Below, piece after piece: positions 10,673 to 19,532 of a stretch of 62,949 nt of DNA. The position numbers and the translations under genes are program-made. Below the pieces are notes generated by a model that saw only the letters and a program-made list of their open reading frames with translations, made no database searches and had not been told where the DNA came from. The stretch is from Pirellulales bacterium. Its GTDB lineage: Bacteria; Planctomycetota; Planctomycetia; Pirellulales; UBA1268. Position 1 is the first letter of the stretch. Each line of letters starts with the position of its first letter. The stretch spans positions 1 to 62,949 of the forward strand of contig JADHNY010000011.1 in the NCBI GenBank assembly GCA_016779265.1, given 5' to 3'.

Positions 10673-12784
10673 ATGCATCCCACGCAACTAGGTCCCTACC
10701 GTGTTCTCCGGCAGCTAGGCCGTGGTGGCATGGGCGCGGTCTACGAAGCCGAAGACACCGGGTCTGGCGAACATGTGGCCGTCAAGGTTTTGGCGGCACA
10801 CCTGTCGGACGATCCTGGGATCCGCAGCCGTTTTCTCGCCGAGATCGAGACCCTCAAGAACCTCCGCAGCCGAGGGATCGTGCAGCTGCTTTCGTTCGGT
10901 GAGCAGGATGGGCAGCCTTTCTTCGCAATGGAACTGGTCGAAGGAAATAGCCTCGACCAGATGCTTCGCGACGGCACCCGGTTTGACTGGCGAACCACGG
11001 TCGACACGGCACTGGCGGTCACCCGCGCGCTGAAGAGCGCTCACGACCACGGCGTGATTCACCGAGACCTCAAGCCGGGCAATCTGCTCGTCACCGAGGA
11101 CGGCTCGGTGAAGCTTGCAGATTTCGGTATCGCCAAACTCTTTGGAGGCAACGCCCACACCGCCCAAGGCAACTTTGTGGGCACCGCCGACTACATGGCC
11201 CCGGAGCAGGCCTCAGGAAAACCCATCGACCATCGGGCTGACCTCTATGCCCTGGGCCTGGTGATGTTTGCCATGCTCGCAGGGAAGCCCCCCTTTCGCG
11301 GCAAACATCTCTCCGAGGTGATCGAGAAGCAGCGAAAGACCAAGCCACCTCGCATCTCCACCGTCGTCGACAACGTGCCGGCGGAGCTTGAGGAACTAAT
11401 TGATCGACTGCTCTCCAAGAAGCCGGAAAGCCGCCCCCCCAACGCATTAGCCCTCAGCCGGCTGCTGACCGCCATTCGCACCCTCAACACCGACGAACAG
11501 GCAGTACCCGCTGCGACCGTCACTGGGTCGACTGACAGCAATGCTTCGCCTGCCTCAAGTGCCTCAGCGCTCACATCGCCCTCATCGAGCCGACAGACCC
11601 GAGCCAACACACCGAAAGATCCTCCACCGCAAGAGGTCACGCAGGCAGGCACTGACAACACCAGCGACACCCGTACAGGAGGGCAGGGGTCCGCCGGTCG
11701 TCAGACGGCCGCCGACGCTACCGGGGACTCGTCGTCATCCACCGGTCGTGACTCCAACGGTAATGAAATCGACCTGCTGGCTGTCACCCGGGAGGTCTCC
11801 GACGACGCACCAGCGCCGACAGCTGCTGACGTCGATCTCCCGCAAGGTGACCTCGCCGCCACGCAGCGACCGCTGCGTGAGTTCACCCAGGCGCACACCG
11901 GCCTGGCCGGCTCTGAGACCCAGGTTGAACGCTCCACTTCCACTCGGTTTACCACCGTTGCTGAAATCGACGAGGCGGAAGCCAAGCATGCCGAACGCAT
12001 CGCTCGCCAGCAGCGAATAGCCAGCAGCATTGCCGGTGGTGTGATCGCCGTGCTGCTGATTGGCGGCGGCTGGTGGATTCTGCAGCCCCCAAGCGCTGAC
12101 CTGCTCTACGCCCGCATCATGACGGTGGCGGATAACGAAGACGCTGACATGCGTGACGCTGAGCCGCTACTCAACGAGTTTCTCGAGCGGTATCCAAACG
12201 ATTCTCGGGCACCGAATGTGCGTGAGTATTCTGCATCCATTGAGGTGGAGGCGCTCGCTCGGCAGGCTCGTCGTGCCACCCGTCGCCGCGGCCAGGCGAT
12301 CGATGCGATCGAACGTGACTACCGGACTGCCATGGCCATGGAAGAGCTGAGCCCGACCGCCTGCATCGCGTCGCTCGAGGCCGTCGCTCTCCTTCATGGG
12401 CTGCAGCTCACCGACACCGCACCGGAGAACGTGCCCGACCTTGCTGAGGCGAGTGTTGTGGCCCGTCGTTGGCAGACATTGATTCAGCTCGAACATGCCC
12501 GGCTCGCACCGCTCGCCAGCCAAGAACAGGCCGCTGACGAGAAACGGCTGGCCTCGTTGTTCGAGGAAGCCGATGAACTCCAGAAAGAAGCCGACAGTAG
12601 CGACAACCCAGAAACCCGTCGCGAACGACTGGACCGACGAACAGCGATTCTTCGTGGCATCGTCACACTCTACGAGCGTCGGCCACATGCCGCAGAGGCG
12701 GTCCAGCGAGCCTCCCAACTGCTGGAGAATGAAACCAGCGAACGTCAGTTGATCGATTCCCCAACTTCGACGGAGACACCGTGA
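10673..12784 (+). CDS. Membrane-anchored Ser/Thr protein kinase (Pkn type)
   Basis: The 703-residue Hanks-type kinase has the glycine loop GRGGMGAVYEA, the ATP-binding Lys in VAVKVLAAHL (about residue 38), the catalytic loop HRDLKPGNLL (about 129-138), DFGIAK and APEQAS. A Ser/Thr/Pro-rich, low-complexity linker (about 285-430) leads to one membrane segment (about 450-470, GGVIAVLLIGGGWWIL). An extracytoplasmic helical region of about 230 residues follows, possibly TPR-like. No PASTA repeats are seen. No clear Shine-Dalgarno precedes the ATG. The stop overlaps the GTG start of hemL by 4 bases, so the two are probably translationally coupled. Confidence 0.93.
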   Translation: MHPTQLGPYRVLRQLGRGGMGAVYEAEDTGSGEHVAVKVLAAHLSDDPGIRSRFLAEIETLKNLRSRGIVQLLSFGEQDGQPFFAMELVEGNSLDQMLRDGTRFDWRTTVDTALAVTRALKSAHDHGVIHRDLKPGNLLVTEDGSVKLADFGIAKLFGGNAHTAQGNFVGTADYMAPEQASGKPIDHRADLYALGLVMFAMLAGKPPFRGKHLSEVIEKQRKTKPPRISTVVDNVPAELEELIDRLLSKKPESRPPNALALSRLLTAIRTLNTDEQAVPAATVTGSTDSNASPASSASALTSPSSSRQTRANTPKDPPPQEVTQAGTDNTSDTRTGGQGSAGRQTAADATGDSSSSTGRDSNGNEIDLLAVTREVSDDAPAPTAADVDLPQGDLAATQRPLREFTQAHTGLAGSETQVERSTSTRFTTVAEIDEAEAKHAERIARQQRIASSIAGGVIAVLLIGGGWWILQPPSADLLYARIMTVADNEDADMRDAEPLLNEFLERYPNDSRAPNVREYSASIEVEALARQARRATRRRGQAIDAIERDYRTAMAMEELSPTACIASLEAVALLHGLQLTDTAPENVPDLAEASVVARRWQTLIQLEHARLAPLASQEQAADEKRLASLFEEADELQKEADSSDNPETRRERLDRRTAILRGIVTLYERRPHAAEAVQRASQLLENETSERQLIDSPTSTETP

Positions 12785-14130
12785 GCAGCGAGCCCTCATC
12801 GACCGACCATCCCTCACTCCTGCATGCCTCGCGACGCACGAAGAGTCACGCCGCTTTTGCCCGGGCTCAGAAGCTGATTCCTGGTGGCGTGAACTCGCCG
12901 GCCCGAGCCTTTGGAGCGGTCGGTGGAGAACCGGTGTTTTTTCGTGAGGCGACCGGCCAGTGGCTCACCGACATCGATGGCAACCGGTATCTCGACTACA
13001 TCGGCTCCTGGGGGCCGATGATCCTCGGCCATCGTCATCCGCGTGTGGTGGCAGCCGTCGAAGGGGCACTCGCTCACGGCACAAGCTACGGCGCTCCCAC
13101 CGAAGCGGAGACCGAGCTTGCTGAAGCGATCGTGCAGGCCGTGCCCTCAATCGAGAAGGTCCGCATGGTCTCCAGTGGCACCGAAGCGGCCATGAGCGGC
13201 GTTCGCCTCGCTCGTGGCTTCACGGGACGTGAGCGGATCATCAAGTTTGCTGGCAACTACCATGGCCATGCCGACAGCCTCCTGGTCTCCGCCGGTTCCT
13301 CTGCCGCCACCCTCGGCGTTCCCAACTCACCAGGCGTCACGGCTGGCACTGCCAAAGACACACTCGTGCTGCCCTACAACAGCCCCGACGCTTTGGAAGC
13401 AGCCTTTGCCAAAGACGGCGACACGATCGCCGCGGTGTTGATGGAGCCTGTCGTGGGCAACATGGGGCTGGTGATTCCCACCGACGAGTTTCTGCAGGCC
13501 GCCCGTCGTCTCACGCATCAGCACGGTGCGGTGCTGCTGTTCGATGAGGTGATGACCGGCTTCCGACTCGCCTACGGCGGAGCCCAGGAACGGCTGGGGG
13601 TCACGCCCGACCTCACCACCCTCGGCAAGATTGTCGGCGGCGGACTGCCCCTGGGGGCTTATGGCGGACGGGCCGACATCATGGATCACATCCTGCCCGC
13701 TGGAAAAGTCTTTCAGGCTGGCACGCTCTCCGGTAATCCCCTCGCGGTTGCCGCTGGGGCTGCCACACTTGCCCAACTCCGCGACGAGCCACCATATCAA
13801 CACCTAGAGAAGATCGGCAGCCAGCTCGAGGCGGGCTGTCGCAAGGCCGCTGCAGACCACGGCCTTCCTGTCTGGATCGCTCGCTGCGGCAGCATGATGA
13901 CAGTCTTCTTCCAGCAGGGTCCGGAGCCGATCGAGGTGATCGACTGGGACACGGCCTCACAGAGTGATGCCGACGCCTATGCCCGCTTCTTCTGGGGCAT
14001 GCTCGACCGCGGCAGCTACATGCCCTGCAGTCAGTATGAAGCGTTGTTCCTGTCAGCCACCCACACCGAAGACGACATCGCCAACACCGTCGCTGCGGTT
14101 GATGAGGTGTTTGCGAGCATGCGGTCTTGA
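12781..14130 (+). CDS. hemL: Glutamate-1-semialdehyde 2,1-aminomutase
   Basis: The 449-residue PLP enzyme makes 5-aminolevulinate from glutamate-1-semialdehyde in the C5 route of tetrapyrrole synthesis. Recognisable blocks are AQKLIPGGVNSPARAF, MVSSGTEAAMSGVRLARG, YHGHADSLLV, LLFDEVMTGFR and LGKIVGGGLPLGAYGG with the PLP-binding Lys. It uses a GTG start within the stop of the kinase gene (4-base overlap). Length and motifs are complete. The link to a signalling kinase is unexpected for haem synthesis. Confidence 0.95.
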   Translation: MSSEPSSTDHPSLLHASRRTKSHAAFARAQKLIPGGVNSPARAFGAVGGEPVFFREATGQWLTDIDGNRYLDYIGSWGPMILGHRHPRVVAAVEGALAHGTSYGAPTEAETELAEAIVQAVPSIEKVRMVSSGTEAAMSGVRLARGFTGRERIIKFAGNYHGHADSLLVSAGSSAATLGVPNSPGVTAGTAKDTLVLPYNSPDALEAAFAKDGDTIAAVLMEPVVGNMGLVIPTDEFLQAARRLTHQHGAVLLFDEVMTGFRLAYGGAQERLGVTPDLTTLGKIVGGGLPLGAYGGRADIMDHILPAGKVFQAGTLSGNPLAVAAGAATLAQLRDEPPYQHLEKIGSQLEAGCRKAAADHGLPVWIARCGSMMTVFFQQGPEPIEVIDWDTASQSDADAYARFFWGMLDRGSYMPCSQYEALFLSATHTEDDIANTVAAVDEVFASMRS

Positions 14131-14145
14131 AACGACCGCGGCCTC

Positions 14146-14856
14146 TCAGCGAAGGGCGAAGTCGATCACTAACGGCAGGTGGTCGCTCGCTTCACGGGCA
14201 AGGCTCGTCCTCGCAATCCGGGCGTGCGGATTCACAAAGCCGCCGCGGACAAACGCCTTGTCGAGACTTCCCATCGCCATCCAGGCAGGAAACGAGCGAA
14301 ACCGTGATGGCGGTGCCGTCAGCTGACGAAAGCCAGAGAGCTGGAGCAGATCGCTCGCGAGCGCATTTCGCCAGTCGTTGAAATCACCAACGATCAGCGA
14401 GGAGAGGGGATCCGCGGAACGAAACAGGTTGTGGCCAAGGAGCCGCTCCACCTGCCAGCGTCGTTCTGCTTCAGCCAGGCCGAGGTGCGTGTTGACCAGA
14501 TGCAGCAGCCCGTGTGGCGTGTCAAGCACAAGCAGCTGCGCTCCACGCGGCTTCTTCGTTCCCTGCCGCAACGAGATGCGATGACGACTCACCACCGGGA
14601 AGCGGGAGAGCACAAGGTTGCCGTAGCCACCGCGGCCCACTGCCACCATCGGGTGAAAGATCGCCTCATAACGAAAGGTGCGGGCCAAGAGGCGTGGCTG
14701 GTCGTCGTAGCCACTCCGCCGCACATGCCGATCAACCTCCTGCAGGCAGATGATGTCGGGCTGCTCATGGTCAATACAGTCAATCACCCTCCGCAGTGAA
14801 TACCGCCGGTCTCGACCACCGATCCCTTTATGGATGTTCCAGCTCAGAAGTCGCAT
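14146..14856 (-). CDS. Endonuclease/exonuclease/phosphatase (EEP) family hydrolase
   Basis: The 236-residue protein belongs to the Mg-dependent EEP superfamily (DNase I, exonuclease III, inositol phosphatase folds). It shows RLLSWNIHKGIGGRD (Asn ligand), DIICLQEVD (Glu ligand), LVNTHLGLAEAERRWQ (catalytic His region), LIVGDFNDW and EASDHLPLVIDF with the terminal Asp-His pair. The ATG at 14854-14856 begins exactly at the conserved RLLSWN. No signal peptide is seen, so it is probably cytoplasmic. It is convergent with hemL (15-base gap) and divergent from the isomerase gene. Confidence 0.88.
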   Translation of the reverse strand: MRLLSWNIHKGIGGRDRRYSLRRVIDCIDHEQPDIICLQEVDRHVRRSGYDDQPRLLARTFRYEAIFHPMVAVGRGGYGNLVLSRFPVVSRHRISLRQGTKKPRGAQLLVLDTPHGLLHLVNTHLGLAEAERRWQVERLLGHNLFRSADPLSSLIVGDFNDWRNALASDLLQLSGFRQLTAPPSRFRSFPAWMAMGSLDKAFVRGGFVNPHARIARTSLAREASDHLPLVIDFALR

Positions 14857-14929
14857 CAAGAGGTCGCCGAAGAGCCACACATCACCACGCCGCTTGGTAG
14901 AGTATCCAAACTGGCCCGCTGGAGACCAC

Positions 14930-15838
14930 ATGTCGATGCACGCCCACGAAGACATTCGCATCGGCACGCTTGTTCCGGTGCATGAACGCACACCAGAGAT
15001 CGTCAGACAGCTGTTGCCACTCGGCTTCGAGACATTTCAGCTGAGTTTTGGGCACCGCGTCGGTGAACTCGACCTCAAGCGACTCGCCGGAGAACTCGGC
15101 GAGACACTCTCAGCCTTCGAGGCAGCCGACGGCGTGCCGCGAACCATCTCTGCCCTTGGACTCTACGGCAATCCCCTCACCAGCCCTGAAGTGGTCGCTG
15201 ACTGGGAACGCCTGATCGACGCGGCCCCGTTCTTCTCGTGCCGTATCATCGCCGGCTTCGCCGGCCGCATCCCGCATCGCCCGGTGCCAGAATCGCTTCC
15301 CGCGTTTACCACCGTGTTTACGCGGCTTGCCGACCGAGCAGCAACAGCGGGCCTGCGGATTGCGTTTGAGAACTGTGAGAAGCGTGGTAGCTGGAGAGAT
15401 GGTGACTGGAACATTGCCTTTACGCCACGAGCCTGGGAGCTGATGTTTGAGGCCGTCCCAAATCCCGTGTTGGGACTCGAATGGGAGCCGTGCCATCAGC
15501 TGATGTGCTTTGCCGATCCCCTCCCGCAGCTGCGACAGTGGGTCGATCGGATCTGGCACATTCACGGCAAAGACGCCATGCTCCTCGACGACGTGATTCG
15601 CACGCATGGCATTCGCGCCGGCGTGCCCTTTGCACACCACTGCCTGCCCGGTTGTGGTGACACCGACTGGACACGCCTGATCGGCATGCTGCGGATGGCC
15701 GGCTGGCGAGGCTCGATCGATATCGAGGGGTATCACGATCCGGTGTTTACCGGACCACTGGAGACCACGGGCCAGGCCGCGGCCTTTGAGCATCTCTGCC
15801 GCTGTCGTGGTGGCCCGTTTGTTGCCAACGTGTTCTAA
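14930..15838 (+). CDS. Cytoplasmic sugar phosphate isomerase/epimerase (TIM barrel)
   Basis: The 302-residue TIM-barrel protein is of the xylose isomerase-like superfamily. Conserved positions include LGFETFQLSFGH, the metal Glu in GLRIAFENCEKRGSW, HIHGKDAMLL, the HHCLPGCGDTDW block, and GSIDIEGYHDP near the end. The ATG at 14930 is the first plausible start; a second lies at 14936. Unlike the isomerase-like gene at 4861 it has no export signal. The cardiolipin synthase gene begins 30 bases downstream. The sugar substrate is unknown. Confidence 0.85.
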   Translation: MSMHAHEDIRIGTLVPVHERTPEIVRQLLPLGFETFQLSFGHRVGELDLKRLAGELGETLSAFEAADGVPRTISALGLYGNPLTSPEVVADWERLIDAAPFFSCRIIAGFAGRIPHRPVPESLPAFTTVFTRLADRAATAGLRIAFENCEKRGSWRDGDWNIAFTPRAWELMFEAVPNPVLGLEWEPCHQLMCFADPLPQLRQWVDRIWHIHGKDAMLLDDVIRTHGIRAGVPFAHHCLPGCGDTDWTRLIGMLRMAGWRGSIDIEGYHDPVFTGPLETTGQAAAFEHLCRCRGGPFVANVF

Positions 15839-15868
15839 GCACCAGCGATTCTTCGTGAGCTATCCATC

Positions 15869-17356
15869 ATGCCGTTAATCGCTGCAACTCTCGTCGAGTG
15901 GTGGTTGCACCTCTGGCCGCATATCACGGCGGCGGCCATCCTGTTGGTAACGATCGCCGCCTCCACCCATGCCATCCTCGTCAAACGAGACACCCGCTCC
16001 GCGATTGCCTGGGTGGGTTTGATCTGGCTCTCGCCAGGCTTCGGTGCGTTTGTCTACTGGATCTTTGGGGTCAACCGCATTCAGTCACGAGCAAGCCAGC
16101 TGAAGGCGGATGCCGTCAAGGTTTCGCGGGAGCTGACCGGCGCGGCACCCAATGAGGCCCGTCTGAACGCTGTCATCGGCGCTCCAGAGGCTCCCCTGCG
16201 GTCGCTGGAGTCGTTGGTCGGCCGGATCACCCGCCGGCCTCTCGCCGACCACAACCGAGTGACACCGCTCACCGGTGGCGATGAGGCCTACCCGGTGATG
16301 CTTGAGGCGATTGCCTCAGCGACGCGGAGCATCGCGCTGAGCAGCTACATCTTTGACCGAGACCCAACGGGCAAGCAGTTTGTCGAGGCTCTCTCTGCAG
16401 CGGTCCGGCGAGGCATCGAGGTGCGGGTGCTCATTGATGGCATTGGAGCGAGTTACTCGTTTCCCTCGATTCTGCGACAGCTAGAGTCGGCGGGCGTGCG
16501 GGCGTCCCTGTTTCTGCCCACCAGCGTGCCGATCTACTTTCCGTATGCCAACCTCCGTAATCATCGCAAGATCCTTGTCGTCGACGGCCGCGTCGGCTTT
16601 ACCGGTGGGCTGAATATCCGCCATGGCTGCCGTCTCTCCGAGAACCCTCGACATCCCGTGCAAGACCTGCACTTCCGGATCGAGGGCCCGGTCACCGCGC
16701 AGCTGCTGCAGGTGTTTATCGAAGACTGGGCCTTCGCCGCCGATGAGAAACTCGCAGGGCCTGCCTGGGATGCCGACCTCTCAGCGGCAGTCGATGGAGA
16801 GGAGGGGGTTCTTGCCCGCGGCATCCGCTATGGCCCCGATGACCCAGACATCGGCCGCATCCGACTCGTGCTCGCGGGAGCCCTCGCCGCCGCCCAGCGG
16901 TCGGTGCGCGTGATGACGCCCTACTTCCTCCCCGATGACGCCGTTTGCCAGGCGCTCGACGTTGCTGCCATGCGGGGCGTCGAGGTCGACATTGTGCTGC
17001 CGGGCGAGAACAACCTGACGATGGTCAACTGGGCCTCGACCGCGATGCTCTGGCAGGTGCTCGAGCGGGGATGCCGCGTCTGGAAGACACCGCCACCGTT
17101 TGACCACACCAAACTGATGGTTGTCGATCGCACCTGGACACTCCTCGGCAGCGGCAACTGGGATGAGCGGAGCATGCGACTCAACTTTGAGTTCAATGTG
17201 GAGGCCTACCACCGTGGCCTGGCAGCCTCGCTCGATGACATGATCGCCGACCGGATCGCCGTCTCAAAACCGCTGACACTCCACGAGGTCGATAGCCGTC
17301 GGCTCCCCGTCAGGCTTCGCGATGGCGTCGCCCGGCTGTTCTCACCGTACCTCTAA
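15869..17356 (+). CDS. cls: Cardiolipin synthase, phospholipase D family
   Basis: The 495-residue membrane enzyme condenses phosphatidylglycerol into cardiolipin, or makes a related phosphatidyl transfer. Two N-terminal membrane helices (about residues 12-35 and 45-65) are followed by two HKD motifs: HRKILVVDGRVGFTGG near residue 232 and HTKLMVVDRTW near residue 415. The second lies in the usual GSGNWDERSMRLNFEFN context. Length and architecture match ClsA-type proteins. The adjacent gene contexts give no further hint. Confidence 0.93.
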   Translation: MPLIAATLVEWWLHLWPHITAAAILLVTIAASTHAILVKRDTRSAIAWVGLIWLSPGFGAFVYWIFGVNRIQSRASQLKADAVKVSRELTGAAPNEARLNAVIGAPEAPLRSLESLVGRITRRPLADHNRVTPLTGGDEAYPVMLEAIASATRSIALSSYIFDRDPTGKQFVEALSAAVRRGIEVRVLIDGIGASYSFPSILRQLESAGVRASLFLPTSVPIYFPYANLRNHRKILVVDGRVGFTGGLNIRHGCRLSENPRHPVQDLHFRIEGPVTAQLLQVFIEDWAFAADEKLAGPAWDADLSAAVDGEEGVLARGIRYGPDDPDIGRIRLVLAGALAAAQRSVRVMTPYFLPDDAVCQALDVAAMRGVEVDIVLPGENNLTMVNWASTAMLWQVLERGCRVWKTPPPFDHTKLMVVDRTWTLLGSGNWDERSMRLNFEFNVEAYHRGLAASLDDMIADRIAVSKPLTLHEVDSRRLPVRLRDGVARLFSPYL

Positions 17357-17435
17357 GCCAGGGGCCAGCGGGCCGCGGGTTGAGCCACCTCTCGCCATTC
17401 CGTAGATTCCCAGCGAACCGAAGGGGAAGGGAAAG

Positions 17436-18128
17436 ATGATGTCTGGCAACGCAGAATCGGGCAGTGCGGAAGCGGTCGAGGGCCTGCGAGCCATCGGCCG
17501 TGAGTTTCATGGCAAGAACTGGTCGCTCGGCACCAGCAGCAACTACAGCGTTGTGGCATCACGAGAGCCGCTCGAACTCGTGATCACCGCGAGCGGCAAA
17601 GACAAGTCAGCACTCGGCGAAGACGACTTCGTGCGGGTCGACGCCGGCGGCAGCGTGATCGGCCCTGGCCGCACCGGCGGCAGTGTTGATGGGCGGGCTG
17701 CCAGCGCCGAGACCCTCCTGCACTGCATGCTCGCCGAAATGATTCCCACCGTGGGAGCCGTGCTCCACACCCACTCCGTCTGGGGCACGATCCTCTCGAG
17801 AGCCGAACTCGAGCGTGGCAGCCTCCGACTGGAAGGCTACGAGATGCTCAAAGGCCTCGACGGCATCCGCACCCACGAGACTTTCGAAGAGGTGCCGATC
17901 TTTGCCAACAGTCAAGACATCGCTGCACTCGCCGAGCTGATCCGTCCGAGGTTTACCGCTGCTGAGTGGACCACCGCCGACCGCCCTCCGTTCCACGGCT
18001 TCCTGCTCTCGGGCCACGGCCTCTACACCTGGGGCCGCACCCTTGCCGAAGCGCGGCGACACATTGAGATCTATGAGTTCCTGTTTGAAGTCGTCGCCCG
18101 CACACGGAGTTTTCCCGCTTCAGCGTGA
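17436..18128 (+). CDS. mtnB: Methylthioribulose-1-phosphate dehydratase
   Basis: The 230-residue class II aldolase-type enzyme dehydrates 5-methylthioribulose-1-phosphate in methionine salvage. It has NWSLGTSSNYSVV at the N-terminus, the LHTHSVWGT metal-binding His pair, and a third His in LLSGHGLYTWG. The assignment as MtnB rather than another class II aldolase rests on the mtnD and mtnC genes directly downstream. GGGGAAGGG lies just upstream of tandem ATGs at 17436 and 17439. Confidence 0.92.
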   Translation: MMSGNAESGSAEAVEGLRAIGREFHGKNWSLGTSSNYSVVASREPLELVITASGKDKSALGEDDFVRVDAGGSVIGPGRTGGSVDGRAASAETLLHCMLAEMIPTVGAVLHTHSVWGTILSRAELERGSLRLEGYEMLKGLDGIRTHETFEEVPIFANSQDIAALAELIRPRFTAAEWTTADRPPFHGFLLSGHGLYTWGRTLAEARRHIEIYEFLFEVVARTRSFPASA

Positions 18129-18221
18129 GCCTTCGCTCACTGGTACGATCATGCTCAGGCGACGAGCGTCGCACCAGACATTCATTCCTTCCCGTTTCGC
18201 GTGCCCTCAGGAGATCGTGCC

Positions 18222-18779
18222 ATGGCGATCGTCACCGTTCCGGCTGAAACCCGTCAGATCACCGACCCTGCCGAGATCAAGGCCTTTCTCGCAGAGCGTG
18301 GACTCGACTTTGCTCAGTGGCCGCTCGAAGACCGGGTTGACCCGGCTGCCGACGCTGAAGACATCCTGGCGGCCTACGCCCCCGAGATCGACGAACTCAA
18401 GGAGCGTGGCGGCTTCGTGACCGCTGATGTGATCGACGTGCGGCCCGAAACCCCTGGCCTCGATGCCATGCTCGACAAGTTCAACAAAGAACACACCCAC
18501 ACCGAAGATGAGGTCCGCTTCACCCTTCAGGGCCGAGGCGTGTTCCATATCAACCCGGACGACTCGCCGGTGTTTGCGATTGAGGTTCATGCCGGCGACC
18601 TGATCAGTGTGCCCAAGGGCACCCGACACTGGTTTGACCTCTGCGGTGACCGTCGCATCCGAGCCATCCGCCTGTTCCAAGACACGAGTGGCTGGACCCC
18701 GCACTACATCGACGAGGGTGTGCACGCGGGCTACGAGCCACTCTGTCTCGGCCCCGCGTGGGTCGACGGCCAGCAGTAA
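18222..18779 (+). CDS. mtnD: Acireductone dioxygenase
   Basis: The 185-residue cupin oxidises the acireductone intermediate of methionine salvage to the keto-acid precursor of methionine; the Ni form gives off-pathway products. The metal site is visible as [11 protein letters not shown] (His-x-His and Glu) and the later GTRHWFDL His. I chose ATG 18222, preceded by AGGAGA about 7 bases upstream, over the longer frame start at 18201. It lies 93 bases after mtnB and 18 before mtnC, consistent with one transcript. Confidence 0.94.
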   Translation: MAIVTVPAETRQITDPAEIKAFLAERGLDFAQWPLEDRVDPAADAEDILAAYAPEIDELKERGGFVTADVIDVRPETPGLDAMLDKFNKEHTHTEDEVRFTLQGRGVFHINPDDSPVFAIEVHAGDLISVPKGTRHWFDLCGDRRIRAIRLFQDTSGWTPHYIDEGVHAGYEPLCLGPAWVDGQQ

Positions 18780-18797
18780 ACGAGAGGGGAGCGGGGA

Positions 18798-19511
18798 ATG
18801 GTGATCTTCGACGGCCGGGCGATTCTCCTCGATGTGGAGGGCACCACTTCGTCTATCTCGTTCGTGTACGACGTGCTCTTTGAGCATGCAAAGACGCATG
18901 TCGCCAACTTCCTGATAGCGCATCGCGACAACGCAGACGTTGTGCAGCATGCCGTCAGGATCACCGAGGCCGTCGGAGCTCCCCAGACTGCCGAAGAGAT
19001 CGTCGCAGATCCGACGCGGGCGGCCTTAGCGGCAGTCGAGATGATGAACCGCGACATCAAAGACACCTCACTGAAAGCCCTCCAGGGAATGATCTGGAAG
19101 CAGGGCTTTGAGTCGGGCGACATCGTGGCTCATGTCTATGACGATGTGCCGCCTGCATTGACGCGTTGGCGGGATGCAGGCGTCGATGTTCGGATCTACT
19201 CGTCCGGCTCGATCCAGGCGCAGCAGCTGTTCTTTGGTCACACCGCCGCGGGTGATCTCAACAGCTGCCTACAGGGCAACTACGACACCACAACTGGCCC
19301 CAAGCGGGAGCAGGCAAGCTACGAGAAGATTGCTGCCGATATCGGAGTCGCCCCGAGGCAGATCCTGTTTGTCAGTGATGTGGGCGAAGAACTCGACGCA
19401 GCCCGGGCAGCCGGCATGGCCACCGCCCTGGCGATTCGCCCCGGCAACCGTCCGGCTGGAGGAAAACTCGAGCATCAGCCGATTGAGTCTTTTGACGAGA
19501 TCGTCACGTAG
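18798..19511 (+). CDS. mtnC: Enolase-phosphatase E1
   Basis: The 237-residue HAD-family enzyme both enolises and dephosphorylates the diketo intermediate of methionine salvage, between MtnB and MtnD. The N-terminal LLDVEGTTSSISFVYDVLFE is the family hallmark with the nucleophilic Asp. SSGSIQAQQLFFGH and FVSDVGEELDAARAAG supply the remaining HAD motifs. The ATG at 18798 has GAGGGGAGCGGGG upstream. MtnA, MtnK or MtnP are not in the window and must lie elsewhere if the pathway is complete. Confidence 0.95.
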   Translation: MVIFDGRAILLDVEGTTSSISFVYDVLFEHAKTHVANFLIAHRDNADVVQHAVRITEAVGAPQTAEEIVADPTRAALAAVEMMNRDIKDTSLKALQGMIWKQGFESGDIVAHVYDDVPPALTRWRDAGVDVRIYSSGSIQAQQLFFGHTAAGDLNSCLQGNYDTTTGPKREQASYEKIAADIGVAPRQILFVSDVGEELDAARAAGMATALAIRPGNRPAGGKLEHQPIESFDEIVT

Positions 19512-19532
19512 TTTTCCCCCTCGGACCTCCCG

